Origin: Sneathiella sp.
GTDB lineage: Bacteria > Pseudomonadota > Alphaproteobacteria > Sneathiellales > Sneathiellaceae
Reading direction: 5' to 3'
Assembly (NCBI GenBank): GCA_002706985.1
Contig: PAKP01000053.1
Coordinates: 1 to 64,000, forward strand
DNA: 64,000 nucleotides
In this document: piece after piece, positions 37,012 to 45,759 of the stretch
Layout: the number at the start of each line of letters is the position of its first letter
Numbering within the stretch: position 1 is the stretch's first letter
The notes under the pieces: generated by a model
Seen by the model: only the letters and a program-made list of their open reading frames with translations
Told to the model about the DNA's origin: nothing
The model's database searches: none
Position numbers and translations under genes: made by a program

Positions 37012-37839
37012 TTATTTATCTTCCATATCACCGGTAAATTCAAAACCGAGGACGGCGGCAATGGAGGCTCCGAACAGGACAACAGCCCAACTTACATAGA
37101 GCCAGATCAGAAAGAGGGGAATGGCAGCCATGGCGCCATACACCACCTCGTATGATGGAAAATATTGAAGGTACAGTTTGAAGAAATACTTTCCGAGCAT
37201 GAACAGTGCCGTCGCAACCGCTGCACCGATGAAGGCATGCCGCCATTTCACATCGCAGGCCGGAACAATCCGATAAAGAATAAACAGCACGATAAAAGGC
37301 AACAGAACCGGTAGGATTGAGCGAACGAGATCGATGGTTCCCGCAATCTGGATACCGGTTGCTTCCTCGCTTACCTTGATGATCCAGTCAATAAGGGTGA
37401 GGCTGGTCCCGATGGCGATGGGGCCGATCAGGGTAATGATGATATAAATGATAAATCGCTTGAACGGATTACGCGTCGCCGCAACTTTCCATATTTGGCT
37501 GAAAATTTCTTCAATGCTGGACATGAGCAGTAATGCCGTTATGGCGATACCCGCAAGACCGAAGAGGGTTAGCTGATTGGCGTTGATTGTAAAATTGCGA
37601 AGTGCCGTATCTACCGTTGAGATTTTCGATGGCAGCAGGCTATCAAAAAGGAAATTGGTGATTTGTTCCTGCAGATGGGTGAAAGCGGGGATAGCTGTGA
37701 AGAGGGCAAAGGCGACGGCGGCCAAAGGAACAATCGCCAGCAACGTCTGATAGCTCAATGCGGTAGCCATCCGCAGGCAGTTCTGTCCGGTGAAATGCTG
37801 CCAGATTCGGATCAGTAATGAGACAACAGAGTTCTGCAC
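37012..37839 (-). CDS. YihY/BrkB family membrane protein
   Basis: A 275-residue polytopic protein with six helices. The N-terminal TALSYQTLLAIVPLAAVAFALF is the family's signature, VDTALRNFTINANQLT is a conserved loop, and the C-terminal VYGAMAAIPLFLIWLYVSW motif is present. Once thought to be ribonuclease BN, the family is now treated as an inner-membrane protein of unknown transport function. It is the last gene of a three-gene minus-strand run. Confidence 0.88.
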   Translation of the reverse strand: MQNSVVSLLIRIWQHFTGQNCLRMATALSYQTLLAIVPLAAVAFALFTAIPAFTHLQEQITNFLFDSLLPSKISTVDTALRNFTINANQLTLFGLAGIAITALLLMSSIEEIFSQIWKVAATRNPFKRFIIYIIITLIGPIAIGTSLTLIDWIIKVSEEATGIQIAGTIDLVRSILPVLLPFIVLFILYRIVPACDVKWRHAFIGAAVATALFMLGKYFFKLYLQYFPSYEVVYGAMAAIPLFLIWLYVSWAVVLFGASIAAVLGFEFTGDMEDK

Positions 37840-37860
37840 ATTGCCCTCTTGTATAAACCA

Positions 37861-38055
37861 CTAATCGGGAAACTTGCTGCTGGCAAGCTCCCCACCCAGC
37901 CCCCAGTCATCTTTGGTGATATTGTTGATGATCACGTTGACGCTGGCTGCCCCGCAACCGGTAATGCGAACCATTTCGGCAGTAATCGATTTAACCAGCT
38001 CCTCTTTTGTTTCGCGATCGCGTCCTTCAAACATATCAATTCTGACAACAGGCAT
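37861..38055 (-). CDS. 4-oxalocrotonate tautomerase family protein
   Basis: Only 64 residues, the normal subunit size. It starts MPVVRIDMFEGRD, so removal of Met exposes the catalytic Pro1. KEELVKSITAEMVRITGCG and the VNVIINNITKDDWGLGGEL tail match 4-OT-like proteins that act on keto-enol substrates. It sits 24 bases after the FAD oxidoreductase, suggesting that the pair acts on the same intermediate. Confidence 0.88.
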   Translation of the reverse strand: MPVVRIDMFEGRDRETKEELVKSITAEMVRITGCGAASVNVIINNITKDDWGLGGELASSKFPD

Positions 38056-38079
38056 TTACGGTATCCTTCTCTAAATTAT

Positions 38080-39258
38080 TTATACAATATTACGTTCCAG
38101 TACAGCTTCTCCTGCCGCCACCCGCGAAAAAGAGAAGCGGGAGAGGTCGAGGCTTCTATATTCACCGTGGGTAATGAATTCGGCTATACCGCGACCAACG
38201 GCGGGGGACTGCTGTAACCCGTGCCCAGAAAATCCATTTGCAAAAAAGAAATTCGTGATCTCGGGGTGCGGTCCGAGAATGGCATTCTGATCCAGAATAT
38301 TATAGGCGTAATGGCCCGCCCAGGCATTCTCAAGCTTGATGGCTTCAAACGCTGGCACGCGATGGGCCAGGATTGGCCATATATGCTCATCAAACCAGCC
38401 ATAGTCGATTTCGAAGTCTGAACAATCCGGATCATTCTCTGGATCCGGGGAGCAGCCGGCAATAAACTGGCGCCCTTCCGGTGAAAAGTGCACGCCGCTC
38501 GGGTCAATCACCAGTGGGCAGCCGGAAATTTCCGTGCGGCAACTGAAACAGAAAGCAAAGCGCTTACGCGAGCGGACGGGAAGCTCGATGCCAGCCCACC
38601 GGGCAACCTCCGCTGCCTGAGGGCCTGCGGCATTTACGACATGCCCCGCAGGCAGCTTCGAGCCATCCTTGAGAAGGACACGGTTTATGCGCTTTGCCGC
38701 CCTCTCAAATCCGACAGCTTCGGCAGCCAGAAATCGCACGCCCAAAGATATTGATTTCTTACGAAAAGCCTGATTAAGGCTATAGGCATCGAGGCGCCCC
38801 TCCCCGCTTAAACCGAGCGATCCGCCTGCGAGATCGGACACATTCATCCAGGGATAACCACGCGCAAGATCATCGGTATCTAGAAGGCCGACATTCACTC
38901 CCAGTTTTCGCTGAATGGCATTGTTCGTGTAGAGCAGCGGAATGTGGCGGTCCTCTGCCAGGAACAGGTATCCGTATTCGTGATACCCCACATCAACCGG
39001 CGTGTCATTGACGGCAAGATGATGTGTAATCTTCCCCAGAAACTCCTGCATGAATTGCGACATGAGGATATTTTCGGGTGTTGAGAACTGTTGCCGGACT
39101 CCTCCCCATGAACGCGCGGTGGACCCGAACTCATAGCTCGGGTCTTTTTCGAGAACAGTCACGCTGCCATCAAACCCGGCCGTGCTTTTCAGGAAATAGG
39201 CAATGGACGATCCGACAACGCCGCCGCCGATAATTACGATATCCTGGGTTGCTTCCAT
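38080..39258 (-). CDS. FAD-dependent oxidoreductase (DAO family)
   Basis: A 392-residue flavoenzyme with the FAD dinucleotide motif IVIIGGGVVGSSIAYFL at the start. SYEFGSTARSWGGVRQQF is the usual second motif (glycine/sarcosine oxidase-like). The C-terminal HYAYNILDQNAILGPHPEITNFFFANGFSGHGLQQSPAVGRGIAE block is typical of DAO dehydrogenases. The substrate (an amino or hydroxy acid) is unknown. It is the first gene of the run with the tautomerase and YihY. Confidence 0.86.
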   Translation of the reverse strand: MEATQDIVIIGGGVVGSSIAYFLKSTAGFDGSVTVLEKDPSYEFGSTARSWGGVRQQFSTPENILMSQFMQEFLGKITHHLAVNDTPVDVGYHEYGYLFLAEDRHIPLLYTNNAIQRKLGVNVGLLDTDDLARGYPWMNVSDLAGGSLGLSGEGRLDAYSLNQAFRKKSISLGVRFLAAEAVGFERAAKRINRVLLKDGSKLPAGHVVNAAGPQAAEVARWAGIELPVRSRKRFAFCFSCRTEISGCPLVIDPSGVHFSPEGRQFIAGCSPDPENDPDCSDFEIDYGWFDEHIWPILAHRVPAFEAIKLENAWAGHYAYNILDQNAILGPHPEITNFFFANGFSGHGLQQSPAVGRGIAEFITHGEYRSLDLSRFSFSRVAAGEAVLERNIV

Positions 39259-39335
39259 TACTTTTCCTGTCCATATAAGGCGTGAACGTGTAGCGTAGGT
39301 GAATTTCTTTATATGATGAAGCCGGACCGATCATT

Positions 39336-39530
39336 ATGATTAACTATCTCATTGTTGCTGCTGTAATTGCAACGGCGCTTGTTCTGTTCTTTGGCGTATT
39401 GACAATGGCACGCGGCGGCGAGTTCAACCGTCGCTACGGAAACAAGCTGATGCGCTTGCGTATTCTGGTGCAGGCCGTCGCGGTTATCCTTATTATGATC
39501 GGGATATGGCTTGCAGGGACTTCAACTTAG
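39336..39530 (+). CDS. Small twin-transmembrane (HIG1-like) protein
   Basis: A 64-residue protein with two helices (about residues 3-24 and 43-61) and a basic loop, GGEFNRRYGNKLMRLRILVQ. This is the bacterial twin-transmembrane HIG1-type protein often found next to the PduO-type adenosyltransferase gene in alphaproteobacteria. Some homologues associate with cytochrome oxidase; here the role is unproven. The adenosyltransferase follows after 44 bases. Confidence 0.82.
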   Translation: MINYLIVAAVIATALVLFFGVLTMARGGEFNRRYGNKLMRLRILVQAVAVILIMIGIWLAGTST

Positions 39531-39574
39531 ATTAGCGCCTTCCGGTTGGCTGTTATTTCGACTATGTGTGAAAA

Positions 39575-40147
39575 ATGGTAAAGCTTACAAAAATATATAC
39601 GCGTGGCGGAGACAAAGGGAAAACATCTCTAGGGGATGGCGCGCGGGTCAGCAAAACAAATCCGCGTGTCGAGGCCTATGGTGATGTGGATGAAACAAAT
39701 GCTATCATCGGTCTTGTGCGGTTGCATGTAACTGGCCAGATTGGTGAAATGCTGGCGCGTATCCAGAATGATCTTTTTGACTTGGGGGCGGATCTTTGTA
39801 CACCGGAGCAGGAGAACCCGAAATACCCTCCGCTCAGGATTGTAAAAGCGCAAGTTGATCGTCTTGAAGACGAGATTGACGAGATGAACTCGGAGCTGGC
39901 GCCGCTTAATTCCTTTATTCTGCCAGGGGGCTCTGTGGCGTCTTCCTATTTGCATCTGGCCAGAACAGTCTGTCGGCGGGCAGAGCGGCGGATGATTACA
40001 TTGAGCGATTCGGAAATAGTCAATCCGCAGGCGGTTGCCTATGCCAATCGCCTGTCTGATTTCCTGTTTGTGCTTGGCCGTTTCCTGAATGACAAGGGAA
40101 CGGAAGACGTTCTCTGGGTCCCCGGGGCCAACAGGGAAACGGTTTGA
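39575..40147 (+). CDS. Cob(I)alamin adenosyltransferase, PduO type
   Basis: Makes adenosylcobalamin from cob(I)alamin and ATP (190 aa). The N-terminal ATP motif TRGGDKGKTSLGDGARVSK and VEAYGDVDETNA are unmistakable. The RRAERRM helix near 137-143 and the C-terminal RLSDFLFVLGRFLN complete the trimeric fold. It supplies the cofactor for Ecm and NrdJ in this window. Often named pduO or cobO; I leave the symbol blank. Confidence 0.92.
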   Translation: MVKLTKIYTRGGDKGKTSLGDGARVSKTNPRVEAYGDVDETNAIIGLVRLHVTGQIGEMLARIQNDLFDLGADLCTPEQENPKYPPLRIVKAQVDRLEDEIDEMNSELAPLNSFILPGGSVASSYLHLARTVCRRAERRMITLSDSEIVNPQAVAYANRLSDFLFVLGRFLNDKGTEDVLWVPGANRETV

Positions 40148-40207
40148 GTTTAATTATATAGGCAAAACAATTGGTTAGGGTGCGTAAAAATGTCCTGCTA
40201 CGGCGAA

Positions 40208-40236
40208 TTGACAGATAGTCAATAGCTATTTATTGT
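40208..40236 (+). promoter_or_regulatory. Candidate sigma-70 promoter of etfBA with overlapping inverted repeat
   Basis: TTGACA (40208-40213), exactly 17 bases, then TATTGT (40231-40236), about 115 bases upstream of etfB. ATTGAC-AGATA-GTCAAT (40207-40223) forms a six-base inverted repeat over the -35 and could be an operator. Confidence 0.55.
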
Positions 40237-40351
40237 GCACTGCCGAATAAGAGTAGAAATTACATAATATTATAACCTTAAAATCACGCTATCGGAAGAA
40301 CGGGTTTCCGGTGGAAAGTGAAGAAACTATAACCCGGGAGTAGACCGATCC

Positions 40352-41101
40352 ATGAAAGTTCTCGTCGCTGTTAAACGTGTCGTGGACTACAACGTTAAGA
40401 TCCGTGTTAAAGCGGACAAGACTGGTGTAGACCTCGCAAACGTCAAGATGTCCATGAACCCCTTTGATGAAATTGCCGTTGAGGAAGGTCTCCGCCTTCG
40501 TGAAGCCGGCGTGGCAACGGAAGTTGTCGCCATGTCCGTCGGGCCGCAAGCTGCGCAGGAAACATTGCGCACCGCCCTTGCCATGGGCGCAGACCGGGGC
40601 ATTCTGGTTAAAACGGATGAGACAGTCGAACCCCTTGGTGTTGCGAAATTGATGAAAGCCGTTGCCGAAGAGGAAAAGCCGGATTTGATCATCGTCGGCA
40701 AACAGGCCATTGACGATGACTCCAATCAGACCGGTCAGATGCTGGCGGCATTGCTGGGCTGGTCCCAGGGTACGTTTGCCTCTAAGGTCAGCCTGGAAGA
40801 TGGCACGGCAAAAGTCACCCGCGAGATTGACGGTGGCCTGCAAACAGTCAATCTGAAGATGCCTGCTGTTGTCACGACAGATCTCCGCCTGAACGAGCCG
40901 CGTTACGCGTCCCTGCCAAACATCATGAAAGCGAAGAAAAAGCCGATTGATGAAAAATCGCCTGAAGATCTCGGTGTTGACATTGCACCGCGTCTGACGA
41001 CGCTCAAAGTGGAAGAACCGGCAAAACGTGAAGCTGGTGTTATGGTAGAAACTGTCGCTGAACTGGTCGACAAGCTGAAAAACGAAGCGGGGGTTATCTG
41101 A
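40352..41101 (+). CDS. etfB: Electron transfer flavoprotein beta subunit
   Basis: The 249-residue subunit that binds AMP in the ETF heterodimer, which takes electrons from acyl-CoA dehydrogenases such as Mcd and passes them to ETF-quinone oxidoreductase. It starts [20 protein letters not shown]. The signature [18 protein letters not shown], the recognition-loop region [13 protein letters not shown], and [18 protein letters not shown] are clear. The stop overlaps the etfA start by one base (TGATG). Confidence 0.96.
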   Translation: MKVLVAVKRVVDYNVKIRVKADKTGVDLANVKMSMNPFDEIAVEEGLRLREAGVATEVVAMSVGPQAAQETLRTALAMGADRGILVKTDETVEPLGVAKLMKAVAEEEKPDLIIVGKQAIDDDSNQTGQMLAALLGWSQGTFASKVSLEDGTAKVTREIDGGLQTVNLKMPAVVTTDLRLNEPRYASLPNIMKAKKKPIDEKSPEDLGVDIAPRLTTLKVEEPAKREAGVMVETVAELVDKLKNEAGVI

Positions 41102-42030
41102 TGACTGTTCTTGTACTTGCCGATCATGATAATGAAGTGTTGGGCACAGCGACGCTGAATGCCGTAACTGCTGCGACTGAACTGGGCGGGGACGTCCATG
41201 TACTGATTGCGGGCAATGGTTGCTCGGCGGTTGCCGATGAAGCCGCAAAAGTTTCTGGTGTCGCAAAAGTTCTGTTGGTGGAAGACGCCCTTTATAGCGA
41301 TATGCTGGCGGAAAATGTTGCCGCGCTTGTTGTTTCTCTTGCCGATAGCTATGACGCGATTGTGGCGGCTGCAACTTCTGCTGGCAAGAATATCCTGCCG
41401 CGTGTTGCTGCTCTTCTTGATGTCGGGCAGATTTCTGAAATTGTCGAGGTGGTTTCGCCAGATACCTTCGTTCGTCCGATCTATGCCGGCAACGCCATGG
41501 CGACCGTGCAGAGCAGTGACGCAAAGAAAGTGATCACTGTACGAGCAACGAATTTTGCCGCCGCAGACGCAACCGGCGGTTCGGCCTCTGTTGAAGCCGC
41601 GAGCGCGGCTGCTGATGCTGGACTTTCCACTTTTGTTGGAGCGGAGCTTTCTGAATCCGAACGTCCTGAGCTTACATCGGCGAAAATTGTGATTTCGGGC
41701 GGTCGCGGTATGCAATCCGGTGATAACTTTCATCTGCTTGAAGCAATTGCCGATAAGCTCGGTGCTGCCGTTGGCGCCAGCCGCGCTGCGGTTGACGCAG
41801 GTTTCGTGCCGAACGAGTTTCAGGTGGGTCAGACCGGTAAGGTTGTTGCACCGCAGCTTTATATTGCCGTTGGTATTTCCGGTGCCATTCAGCATCTTGC
41901 AGGTATGAAAGACAGCAAGGTGATTGTGGCCATCAACAAGGATGAGGAAGCCCCGATTTTTCAGGTGGCGGACTACGGACTTGTCGCAGACCTGTTCAAG
42001 GCCCTGCCGGAGCTGGATGCCGCTCTGTGA
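41101..42030 (+). CDS. etfA: Electron transfer flavoprotein alpha subunit
   Basis: FAD-binding subunit (309 aa). N-terminal domain [22 protein letters not shown]; the FAD-binding C-terminal domain shows VISGGRGMQSGDNF, LGAAVGASRAAVDAG, QVGQTGKVVAPQLYIAVGISGAIQH and AGMKDSKVIVAINKD. All are canonical. It is translationally coupled to etfB and followed by hbd. Confidence 0.96.
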   Translation: MTVLVLADHDNEVLGTATLNAVTAATELGGDVHVLIAGNGCSAVADEAAKVSGVAKVLLVEDALYSDMLAENVAALVVSLADSYDAIVAAATSAGKNILPRVAALLDVGQISEIVEVVSPDTFVRPIYAGNAMATVQSSDAKKVITVRATNFAAADATGGSASVEAASAAADAGLSTFVGAELSESERPELTSAKIVISGGRGMQSGDNFHLLEAIADKLGAAVGASRAAVDAGFVPNEFQVGQTGKVVAPQLYIAVGISGAIQHLAGMKDSKVIVAINKDEEAPIFQVADYGLVADLFKALPELDAAL

Positions 42031-42094
42031 TGACGTGTGGAAGTCGGACTATTGGCGTTATGATCGCGCTCACCTTTATGCTTGGAATTAGGCA

Positions 42095-42967
42095 ATGATA
42101 AACAAAGTAAGTGTGATTGGCGCTGGCCAGATGGGCAATGGTATTGCCCATGTTCTGGCTGTTGCGGGAATAGACGTATTCCTGAAGGATATTTCCAAGG
42201 AACAGCTGGACAAGGCCTTGAACACCATTGAGCACAACTTGCGACGGCAGGTTGGGCGTGGCGCTCTTTCCGAGGCGGATATTACCAAGGCGCTTGCTCA
42301 TATCAGTCCGGTTACAGATGATGCACATCTTTCTGAAGTGGATCTGGTGATTGAGGCGGCCACCGAGAATGAGGAGATCAAGAAGCAGATTCTGACTACT
42401 CTCGGACCGCAACTCAAGCCGGAGGCGATTATTGCCACCAATACATCGTCCATTTCCGTGACCCGCCTCGCTGCGATAACGGACCGGCCGGAAAAATTCA
42501 TCGGGATGCATTTTATGAACCCGGTTCCGGTGATGCAGCTGGTGGAACTGATCCGGGGCATTGCGACGAATGAGGAAACGTTTGAGACGATCAAGGATCT
42601 TGCTGTTCGTCTCGACAAGACGCCGACCCCGGCGGAGGATTTTCCGGCCTTTATCGTCAATCGTATTCTGCTGCCCATGATCAATGAGGCGGTCTATACC
42701 CTCTATGAAGGGGTCGGTTCGGTTCGGGCAATCGATACAGCAATGCGCCTTGGCGCCAACCATCCGATGGGCCCGCTTCAACTTGCGGATTTTATTGGGC
42801 TGGATGTTTGTCTTGCTATTATGCAGGTTCTGTATGAAGGCTTGGCGGATACCAAATATCGGCCTTGCCCACTTCTCGTGAAATATGTGGAGGCCGGCTG
42901 GCTTGGGCGTAAGTCCGGTCGCGGTTTCTATGATTACACTGGCGAAGAACCAATCCCGACACGATAA
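42095..42967 (+). CDS. hbd: 3-hydroxybutyryl-CoA dehydrogenase
   Basis: NAD(P)-dependent oxidation/reduction between (S)-3-hydroxybutyryl-CoA and acetoacetyl-CoA (290 aa). Dinucleotide motif VIGAGQMGNGIAHVLA; GMHFMNPVPVMQLVE contains the catalytic His region; GFIVNRI-like PAFIVNRILLPMINEA and LGANHPMGPLQLADFIGLD follow. It lies 64 bases after etfA and ends at a shared bidirectional terminator. Confidence 0.93.
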   Translation: MINKVSVIGAGQMGNGIAHVLAVAGIDVFLKDISKEQLDKALNTIEHNLRRQVGRGALSEADITKALAHISPVTDDAHLSEVDLVIEAATENEEIKKQILTTLGPQLKPEAIIATNTSSISVTRLAAITDRPEKFIGMHFMNPVPVMQLVELIRGIATNEETFETIKDLAVRLDKTPTPAEDFPAFIVNRILLPMINEAVYTLYEGVGSVRAIDTAMRLGANHPMGPLQLADFIGLDVCLAIMQVLYEGLADTKYRPCPLLVKYVEAGWLGRKSGRGFYDYTGEEPIPTR

Positions 42968-42985
42968 GCCGTAAAGCATGGAAAC

Positions 42986-43026
42986 AAAAACCCCCGGAAA
43001 CCTGTATGGGCTTCCGGGGGGTTTTT
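42986..43026. terminator. Bidirectional rho-independent terminator between hbd and thiolase
   Basis: A nine-bp stem (CCCCCGGAA at 42991-42999 with TTCCGGGGG at 43012-43020) is flanked by A5 (42986-42990) and T5 (43022-43026). So both convergent genes, hbd (+) and thiolase (-), get a stem plus a U-tract. Confidence 0.9.
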
Positions 43027-43041
43027 GAGGCTGTTTCTGGA

Positions 43042-44226
43042 TTAGTTGACTTCGAAAAGCCCGGCGGCGCCCATACCGCCACCGATGCACATCGTCACAA
43101 CGACATATTTTGCACCGCGACGCTTGCCTTCGATAAGGGCGTGGCCCGTCAGGCGAGCGCCGGACATGCCGTACGGGTGTCCGATGGAGATTGCCCCGCC
43201 GTCAACATTGAGAAGGTCATTGGGAATACCAAGCTTGTCCCGGCAGTACAGAACCTGTACGGCGAAGGCTTCGTTCAGTTCCCAAAGGCCGATGTCATCC
43301 ATCTTGAGGCCATGGCGTTCGAGCAGTTTCGGAACCGCAAAAACCGGACCGATTCCCATCTCGTCAGGTTCACAGCCCGCGACAACCAGACCGCGATAGA
43401 TTCCAAGCGGTTCGATATTACGCTGCTCGGCAAGTTTGCTGTCCATGACAACGCAGGCAGAGGCGCCGTCGGAAAGCTGACTCGCATTCCCCGCCGTAAT
43501 AAAGCAGTCCTCACCCAGGACCGGCTTCAGGCTGGAAAGCCCTTCCAGCGTTGTGCTGGGGCGATTGCCTTCGTCCTGGGTCAGGGTGACTTCTTCATGG
43601 AGGGTTTCGCCGGTTTCCTTATTCTCCATAACCTTGATTGTGGTCATGGGGACGATTTCCTGATCAAACCGGCCCGCTTCCTGCGCCGCTGCAGTACGCA
43701 TCTGGCTTTGATAGCTGTATTCGTCCATGGCTTCGCGGGTGATGCCATAACGTGTTGCGACGGTTTCCGCAGTTTTCAGCATCGGATCGTAAATGGACGG
43801 CTTATGTTCAAGGAGCCATTCATTCTGCGCGCGATAGCGGTTCATATGCTCATTCTGCACGAGGCTGATGCTGTCCATTCCACCGGCGGCCATGACAGGC
43901 ACCTTGTCGACGATAACCCGTTGTGCAGCCATTGAAATTGTTTGCAGGCCGGAGGAGCAGAAACGGTTGACGGTCGTGCCGGATGATGTGACGGGCAGGC
44001 CCGCCCGAAGCAGCGCCTGGCGAGCAATATTTCCACCTGTTGCGCCCTCAGGATTTGCCACGCCAAAGATAACATCCTCGACCTCGGCTGGATCAACGCC
44101 GGCGCGTTCAACGGCATGCTTGATAACATGCCCGCCCATGTCAGCCCCGTGTGTGTTGTTGAAGGCACCGCGATATGCCTTGCCGATAGGGGTTCTGGCG
44201 GTGGATACGATAACGGCATCTGCCAT
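43042..44226 (-). CDS. Acetyl-CoA C-acyltransferase (thiolase family)
   Basis: From the ATG at 44226 (with an AGGAG site), 394 residues. The acylated Cys is in [12 protein letters not shown], the His in [11 protein letters not shown] and the second Cys in [15 protein letters not shown]. The sequence differs from PhaA, and the [14 protein letters not shown] and [12 protein letters not shown] segments suit a degradative 3-ketoacyl-CoA thiolase (FadA-like). It is convergent with hbd. Confidence 0.92.
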   Translation of the reverse strand: MADAVIVSTARTPIGKAYRGAFNNTHGADMGGHVIKHAVERAGVDPAEVEDVIFGVANPEGATGGNIARQALLRAGLPVTSSGTTVNRFCSSGLQTISMAAQRVIVDKVPVMAAGGMDSISLVQNEHMNRYRAQNEWLLEHKPSIYDPMLKTAETVATRYGITREAMDEYSYQSQMRTAAAQEAGRFDQEIVPMTTIKVMENKETGETLHEEVTLTQDEGNRPSTTLEGLSSLKPVLGEDCFITAGNASQLSDGASACVVMDSKLAEQRNIEPLGIYRGLVVAGCEPDEMGIGPVFAVPKLLERHGLKMDDIGLWELNEAFAVQVLYCRDKLGIPNDLLNVDGGAISIGHPYGMSGARLTGHALIEGKRRGAKYVVVTMCIGGGMGAAGLFEVN

Positions 44227-44282
44227 AAGAATTCTCCTCATTTGTTATTATTTATGCGCCCATGCCCTGTAAACGCAGGCGG

Positions 44283-44298
44283 GAATTGCCCGCAATTC
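44283..44298. promoter_or_regulatory. 16-bp palindrome upstream of the thiolase gene
   Basis: GAATTGCCCGCAATTC is a seven-base perfect inverted repeat with a two-base spacer. It lies 57 bases before the thiolase start. On the minus strand a TATATAG box abuts it, the geometry of a repressor site overlapping the start of transcription. Confidence 0.5.
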
Positions 44299-44389
44299 TA
44301 TATAGAGTGATCGCCGATGGAAAGGATGAATTACGGTCTTACTGTGATGACCGCAACAACTTTACAAATTTGTTGGGTGCTGTTCCCGA

Positions 44390-44737
44390 TCACAGGATTT
44401 CAAGGACCGATTCCGGCGGGCGGCCGATGCGGGCCTTTCCGTTGGCAATCACGATCGGCCGTTCGATAAGTTTTGGATGATCGACCATGGCTTTGATGAG
44501 AGCGTCGTTGCTGAGCGCCGCGTCACCGAGATTATTTTCCTTATATTCTGTTTCGCCTTTCCGCATCAAATCCCTGGGCTGCATATCCAGCATTTCCAGT
44601 ATTTCTGCCAGCCGATCTCTGGATGGAGGGGAAGTAAGATACTCCGTCACACTGGGCTCGATACCTTTTTCCTGCAAAAGGGCAAGGGTCTGACGGGATT
44701 TGCTGCAGCGGGGATTATGAAAGATTTCAACGGACAT
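44390..44737 (-). CDS. arsC: ArsC family (arsenate reductase-like) protein
   Basis: Glutaredoxin-dependent ArsC/Spx-fold protein of 115 residues. NPRCSKSRQTLALLQEKG carries the catalytic Cys, MRKGETEYKENNL and LIERPIVIANGKARIGRPPE follow, including the arginines typical of this group. No arsR or ars transporter is adjacent, so it may be the housekeeping YfgD/YffB-like branch rather than a resistance gene. Confidence 0.86.
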   Translation of the reverse strand: MSVEIFHNPRCSKSRQTLALLQEKGIEPSVTEYLTSPPSRDRLAEILEMLDMQPRDLMRKGETEYKENNLGDAALSNDALIKAMVDHPKLIERPIVIANGKARIGRPPESVLEIL

Positions 44738-44892
44738 TCTTTGTTCTACTCCGGACAGATTATGACAAGTCTTTATTGTGGCTTATTATTTAACGCAGTG
44801 CTCGCGTTTATACCAGCTTCTGATCGGCAGGTTTGGCATGATGCCTGAATTGTTTGCTTGCCTGTTGAGGCGCGATTGCATATTTAAGCCGC

Positions 44893-45732
44893 ATGACAAT
44901 TCACATGGCAACTCAAAATAACGCGGATAAACCCGGCGTGATGCTGCGCATCGGAAGCAAGATTGGACTTGCGAACTGGCGTGGCATGATCACGCTCCTG
45001 TCCAAGGAAGTCCGCCGGTTTATGAAAGTGCCGCTGCAAACCGTGCTGGCACCGATGATGACGACCATTCTGTTTCTGGCGATCTTTACGCTGGCCTTCG
45101 GCGGAAGCGAGCGATATGTCGGAGATGTTTCTTACGCCAGTTTCCTGGCGCCGGGGCTGATCATGATGGCAATTATCCAGAACTCTTTTGCCAACACATC
45201 ATCGTCAGTTCTGATTTCGAAAATTCAGGGCAATATTGTCGATATTCTGATGCCGCCGCTCTCCCCGGCGGAACTGACGCTTGCCTATGTGCTCTCCGGG
45301 CTTGCCCGCGGGGTGACGGTTGCCCTTGCCGTCGGTGCGGTAATGTGGGTTCTGATCGACATTTCTGTATATTCCTGGGTAGCGGTGATCTATTACACCA
45401 TCGGTGCTGGGTTGATGCTGTCGCTGCTTGGGATGATCGCCGGAATAGTCTCAGAAAAGTTCGACCACATGGCGGCCATGACTAATTTTATCATCATGCC
45501 GCTGTCTTTCCTGTCCGGGACATTCTATTCAATCGACCGGCTGAATGGTATCTGGTACCAGATCAGTCATCTCAACCCTTTTTTCTATATGATTGATGGC
45601 TTTCGATTTGGGTTTATTGGCACTTCTGACAGCTCCGTCTGGGTTGGGTCACTGTTTATCGCCTGCGTCGATATTCTCCTCTATATTGCCGTTTGGGCGC
45701 TGATAAGAAGCGGATATCGCCTGAAAGCCTGA
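44893..45732 (+). CDS. ABC-2 type transporter permease
   Basis: A 279-residue permease with six helices. LSKEVRRFMKVPLQTVLAPMMTTILFL and the PPLSPAELTLAYVLSG and FDHMAAMTNFIIMPLSFLSG segments are the ABC-2 pattern of multidrug or polysaccharide exporters (YadH-like). No ATPase gene lies next to it; it needs a partner elsewhere in the genome. Confidence 0.87.
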   Translation: MTIHMATQNNADKPGVMLRIGSKIGLANWRGMITLLSKEVRRFMKVPLQTVLAPMMTTILFLAIFTLAFGGSERYVGDVSYASFLAPGLIMMAIIQNSFANTSSSVLISKIQGNIVDILMPPLSPAELTLAYVLSGLARGVTVALAVGAVMWVLIDISVYSWVAVIYYTIGAGLMLSLLGMIAGIVSEKFDHMAAMTNFIIMPLSFLSGTFYSIDRLNGIWYQISHLNPFFYMIDGFRFGFIGTSDSSVWVGSLFIACVDILLYIAVWALIRSGYRLKA

Positions 45733-45759
45733 AAATATCGTTTTCAACGTAAGAGTTTG

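Noticed and set aside
40289-41524. Minus-strand frame of about 410 codons over etfBA
   Set aside because: Mirror of two canonical ETF genes; composition rich in Arg, His and Gln, as expected of a shadow.
42060-42098. Twelve-codon frame ending in ATGA overlap with hbd (possible leader peptide)
   Set aside because: No ribosome site and no attenuator structure; overlap of this kind is expected by chance.
41996-43090. Minus-strand frame of about 360 codons over hbd and the terminator
   Set aside because: It runs through a rho-independent terminator and a canonical dehydrogenase.
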